From assembly GCA_019247865.1 (NCBI GenBank), contig JAFBAJ010000808.1, positions 1-8,183 of the forward strand: 8,183 bases of DNA. The letters run 5' to 3'. The DNA is from Acidobacteriota bacterium. GTDB taxonomy: Bacteria; Acidobacteriota; Blastocatellia; Pyrinomonadales; Pyrinomonadaceae. A program made the position numbers and the translations under genes. The notes under the pieces are model-generated. The model saw only the letters and a list, made by a program, of their open reading frames with translations, ran no database searches and was not told the DNA's origin. Positions 5,183 through 8,183 of this stretch are shown here, in pieces. The number at the start of each line of letters is the position of its first letter. Within the stretch, counting starts at the first letter, position 1.

Positions 5183-5832
5183 TCAAATAGCTTTAACCCA
5201 CTCTTGAGAGACTTGTCCAATCGTTTGAGAAAATCGCGGCGGCTGATCTCCTTTGCGCCGAAGACCTGCATGTGCGGCGTCATGACCTGGATGTCGAGCC
5301 AGTCGAGGCCGCGTGTTTGTAGATGCTCAATCAGATGAAGCAGGGCGAGCTTGGAGGCGTTGGGTTTGAGGAAGAACATGCTCTCGCCCGCGAAGGCCCC
5401 GCCCGCATCCACGCCGTAGAGGCCGCCGACGAGCCTCTCGTCCTCCCACGCTTCGACGCTGTGCGCGTGTCCGGCCGCGTGCAGCTCCGTGTAAGCGCGA
5501 ATCATCTCCGGCGTGATCCACGTGCCGTCCTCGTGCGCGCGCACGGACTCAGCGCACGCGCGTATGACCGCGCCGAAATCTTTATCAATCGTCAACTGAA
5601 ACGGCGCACGCTTTTTTAATCTTTGCAGGCGGCGCGCGACGTGCAGCTCTTTGAAGTCGAGAATCGCACGCACTTCGGGACAGAACCAGGGCAGCGGCCA
5701 GCCCTCGATGGGCCAGGGAAAGATGCCGCGCCGGTACGCCGCCAGCAGGTTGGCGGCCGACAGCTCTCCACCGATCACCACGATGCCCTCGACCGCAGCG
5801 TATTCGGGATCGGGGAAGCGTATGAGAGACAT
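5179..5832 (-). CDS. aat: Leucyl/phenylalanyl-tRNA-protein transferase (Aat)
   Basis: 217 residues, slightly shorter than the roughly 234 of E. coli Aat. The enzyme moves Leu or Phe from aminoacyl-tRNA to the N-terminal Arg or Lys of a protein in the cytoplasm, creating a bacterial N-degron. Family motifs appear in order: GGELSAANLLAAYRRGIFPW (21-40), WFCPEVRAIL (49-58), GTWITPEM (103-110), AYTELHAAGHAHSVEAW (113-129), LVGGLYGV (134-141), GESMFF (149-154), ASKLALLHL (159-167) and LDIQ (179-182). Glu150, Asp180 and Gln182 line up with the active-site Glu156, Asp186 and Gln188 of the E. coli enzyme. The ATG is 3 bases after the clpA stop (TAG-ATC-ATG) and has no clear Shine-Dalgarno, so translation is probably coupled to clpA. 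The stop codon lies in a palindromic repeat. Confidence 0.96.
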   Translation of the reverse strand: MSLIRFPDPEYAAVEGIVVIGGELSAANLLAAYRRGIFPWPIEGWPLPWFCPEVRAILDFKELHVARRLQRLKKRAPFQLTIDKDFGAVIRACAESVRAHEDGTWITPEMIRAYTELHAAGHAHSVEAWEDERLVGGLYGVDAGGAFAGESMFFLKPNASKLALLHLIEHLQTRGLDWLDIQVMTPHMQVFGAKEISRRDFLKRLDKSLKSGLKLFD

Positions 5833-5835
5833 GAT

Positions 5836-8079
<2,244 letters not shown>

Positions 8080-8097
8080 TTCAGTAAATCAGTTTTG

Positions 8098-8183
8098 CCA
8101 CAGAGACACAGAGGCACAGAGGAAAAATAGAAATAATGTGCAGGTCTCGCTCCTCTTTTACTCTTATCTCTGTGTCTCTGTGG
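8098..8183. repeat. Octamer-built palindromic repeat upstream of clpA, cut by the window edge
   Basis: The left arm has CCACAGAG (8098-8105), ACACAGAG (8106-8113) and GCACAGAG (8114-8121). The right arm (8168-8183) is the perfect inverse of the first two octamers (16 of 16); the third is not mirrored, so the visible loop is 54 bases. Pairing may continue past the right edge. The left arm starts 19 bases before the clpA start codon, so the clpA leader or promoter must run through or lie within the element. No T-run follows it on the clpA strand, so it is not an obvious terminator in that direction. Confidence 0.8.

Noticed and set aside
4926..5186. Small minus-strand frame spanning the aat-yceH gap
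   Set aside because: Its translation comes from the CACAGAG palindrome followed by an out-of-frame part of yceH; it is not a gene.

Overview
The window is a compact, GC-rich stretch of bacterial chromosome. The most likely source is an Acidobacteriota genome of the Blastocatellia/Pyrinomonadales type. This is inferred from the soluble winged-helix regulator fused to a long TPR array, from the small secreted TPR/beta-barrel proteins, and from three short octamer-built palindromes between genes. None of these is a proof of taxonomy. There are seven protein genes, no RNA gene, no CRISPR array, no insertion sequence, and no gene-free stretch longer than 140 bases.

Left part (1-4430). A winged-helix/FlgO-like/TPR regulator on the + strand (1567-3336) lies between two minus-strand paralogues, called A (516-1427) and B (3433-4335) here. 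Each paralogue has a signal peptide, TPR repeats and a C-terminal beta-rich domain with an FDFWVG motif. A is divergent from the regulator and B is convergent to it. A is followed after 17 bases by a secreted SnoaL/DUF4440-like gene that runs off the left edge. The strongest observation is that A and B share a promoter layout. Each has four TTGA-type pentamers spaced 10-11 bp, then a CATAAC or CATAAT -10-like box, then the ATG. The nearest pentamer starts exactly 51 bases before the chosen start codon in both cases. This is how an OmpR/PhoB-type winged-helix protein usually binds, so the regulator between them is the obvious candidate.

Right part (4430-8183). Three housekeeping genes are on the minus strand: clpA (AAA+ unfoldase), aat (leucyl/phenylalanyl-tRNA-protein transferase) and a yceH-family gene. 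clpA and aat are separated by only three bases, which physically links the enzyme that makes N-degrons to the unfoldase that consumes them.

Repeats. Palindromes lie at 3349-3418, 5102-5182 and 8098-8183. All are built from the same octamer, NCRCARAG, used up to three times and then inverted. The first sits between convergent stops with T-runs on both sides, so it looks like a bidirectional terminator. The second provides the aat stop codon and is followed by a T-run. The third lies just upstream of clpA and is cut by the right edge.
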